Below are positions 5,279 to 6,385 of a stretch of DNA of 6,385 nt, in pieces. The DNA comes from Planctomycetota bacterium (lineage in GTDB: Bacteria; Planctomycetota; Planctomycetia; Pirellulales; Lacipirellulaceae), in assembly GCA_029259975.1 (NCBI GenBank), contig JAJDEE010000022.1, positions 1 through 6,385 of the forward strand, given 5' to 3'. Both the position numbers and the translations under genes were made by a program. The first letter of the stretch is position 1; every line of letters begins with the position of its first letter. The notes beneath the pieces were generated by a model. That model was not told where the DNA came from, searched no databases, and saw nothing but the letters and a program-made list of their open reading frames with translations.

Positions 5279-6340
5279 ATGAATCCAATCCCCACCACCA
5301 CCGACCCCACCACCATGCCTTTGCCCGGCATCATCGGCACCGGTCCCGCCATGTCGGAGGTTTATCAGATCACCCGGCAGGTGGCTGGCTCGAAGGCGTC
5401 GGTCTTGCTGTTGGGCGAAACGGGAACCGGCAAGGAGCTAATCGCCCACGCGATTCATAACCTGAGCAGCCGTCACGAACGGCCTTTTGTACGTGTCAAC
5501 TGCGGCGCGCTGAGCGAAAGCCTACTTGAAAGCGAGCTGTTCGGGCACGTCCGCGGCGCATTCACCGGGGCAATCGACAACCGCACGGGGCGTTTTGAAG
5601 CTGCCCACAAAGGCACGATTTTTCTCGACGAAATAAACTCGACCTCGCTTCACCTCCAGGTCAAATTGCTACGTGTGTTGCAGGAGCAGGAATTCGAGCG
5701 TGTCGGCGACACCAAATCGGTCCAGGTCGACACCCGCGTGATCGCCGCCAGTAACCGCGACTTGCTCGAATTGGCCGACGAGGGCACCTTTCGCGAAGAC
5801 CTTTACTATCGACTGAACGTCGTGCCGATCTATCTTCCTCCGCTGCGGGAGCGGGCCGAAGATATTCCGCAACTGGTAACACACTTTCTCAACCTCTACA
5901 ATGAACAGAACGACCGCTACGTCGCCCACATCGACCCGCAAGCGATCGAAGCGATGCAAAAATACCATTGGCCCGGCAACGTGCGCGAGCTGCAAAACAA
6001 CGTCGAACGGGCCGTCGTCTTGGCACGTGGCGACGAACTCACGCTCGACCTGCTGCCCACAGCAGTTACCACCGGACGTCCGCCACGGGCGCTCGGCACC
6101 CGCGCGATGGATTTTGAATCGCTCACCGACGAACTGGTCCACAAAGGCCTCAGCGGAGCCAACGGCACCGACGAAGACCTACTCAGCCGCATCGTCGAAC
6201 CGGTCGAGCGGCGCGTGATTGCCGAGGTCATGACCAGCACCGAGCAAGTACAAATCAAAGCCGCAGCGAGATTGGGGATCAATCGAAATACGCTGCATAA
6301 GAAATTGAAACAGTATGGATTGGATGGGAATGACCAATGA
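5279..6340 (+). CDS. Sigma-54-dependent transcriptional activator (AAA+ and Fis-type HTH, no sensory domain)
   Basis: A 353-residue bacterial enhancer-binding protein that uses ATP to open sigma-54 RNA polymerase promoters. The AAA+ domain spans about 17-260: Walker A GETGTGKE (46-53), the sigma-54 contact loop GAFTGA (93-98), Walker [10 protein letters not shown] (112-120), sensor I IAASNRDL (155-162), the arginine-finger region [10 protein letters not shown] (171-180) and sensor [10 protein letters not shown] (231-238). All look intact. A linker (260-310) leads to a Fis-type HTH at about 325-348 ([20 protein letters not shown]). Only some 16 residues precede the AAA+ domain, so there is no receiver, PAS or GAF domain; control must come from a partner, from expression level or from another signal. 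ATG 5279 lies 4 bases past the palindrome element. ATG 5315 (MPLPGIIG) is an alternative, since codons 4-12 are low-complexity Pro/Thr. The last residues and the TGA stop lie in a heptamer repeat. No clear -24/-12 promoter is visible in the window, so its target is unknown. Confidence 0.93.
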   Translation: MNPIPTTTDPTTMPLPGIIGTGPAMSEVYQITRQVAGSKASVLLLGETGTGKELIAHAIHNLSSRHERPFVRVNCGALSESLLESELFGHVRGAFTGAIDNRTGRFEAAHKGTIFLDEINSTSLHLQVKLLRVLQEQEFERVGDTKSVQVDTRVIAASNRDLLELADEGTFREDLYYRLNVVPIYLPPLRERAEDIPQLVTHFLNLYNEQNDRYVAHIDPQAIEAMQKYHWPGNVRELQNNVERAVVLARGDELTLDLLPTAVTTGRPPRALGTRAMDFESLTDELVHKGLSGANGTDEDLLSRIVEPVERRVIAEVMTSTEQVQIKAAARLGINRNTLHKKLKQYGLDGNDQ

Positions 6341-6360
6341 CCAAGCCCCAAGAACCAATG
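6326..6360 (-). repeat. Degenerate 7-base repeat array overlapping the end of the activator gene
   Basis: On the plus strand the units read GGGAATG, ACCAATG, ACCAAGC, CCCAAGA and ACCAATG. Four of the five share CCAA at the same phase, equivalent to TTGG on the minus strand. The array starts inside the last codons of the activator gene and supplies its TGA (6338-6340). The 25 bases after it to the window edge hold nothing I can name; more units may have degenerated there. Confidence 0.6.
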
Positions 6361-6385
6361 ATGAGCACAGCGAGACCACACTGCA

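Noticed and set aside
5242..5460. Plus-strand 72-residue open frame over the start of the activator gene
   Set aside because: It is out of frame with the activator, His-rich from the CCACCACC repeat, and starts inside the palindrome element.
5917..6381. Minus-strand open frames across the end of the activator gene
   Set aside because: They are shadows of the activator; the [14 protein letters not shown] beginning is simply the translated heptamer array.

Overview
The window looks like a chromosomal piece of a planctomycete of the Pirellula/Rhodopirellula kind. Four things point there: the cut-off first gene ends in a dockerin-like VDGADFLAWQRQ stretch followed by a PEP-CTERM tail; a HEAT-repeat protein with a signal peptide sits beside a receiver-less sigma-54 activator; Shine-Dalgarno sites are mostly weak or absent; and two kinds of short intergenic repeat are present. 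This assignment is inference from protein style and was not tested by a search.

Layout. 1-159 (+) is the 3' end of an exported, surface-sorted protein. 243-1331 (+) encodes an XRE-type DNA-binding protein fused to an ImmA/IrrE-like domain that has lost its zinc motif. It converges on 1457-1681 (-), a 74-residue single-span membrane protein, with a composite inverted repeat (1433-1469) at the junction. About 260 bases then separate this small gene from the divergent argH (1941-3317, +), which encodes argininosuccinate lyase, the last step of arginine synthesis. Thirty-eight bases later comes a 594-residue exported HEAT-repeat protein (3356-5140, +). A pair of facing GC-rich palindromes (5138-5274) fills the gap up to a sigma-54-dependent activator with AAA+ and Fis-type HTH domains but no sensory domain (5279-6340, +). 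The window ends in a short array of 7-base repeats (6326-6360).

How they fit together. argH, the HEAT gene and the activator gene lie on one strand and could be read together, but no shared pathway is evident. The palindrome pair may separate the activator from the two genes upstream. Each repeat family contains the stop codon of the gene it follows.

The least explained structures are the paired-palindrome element and the inactivated ImmA/IrrE domain. I see no phage, insertion sequence, CRISPR array, tRNA or rRNA, and nothing that clearly amounts to a new multi-gene system.
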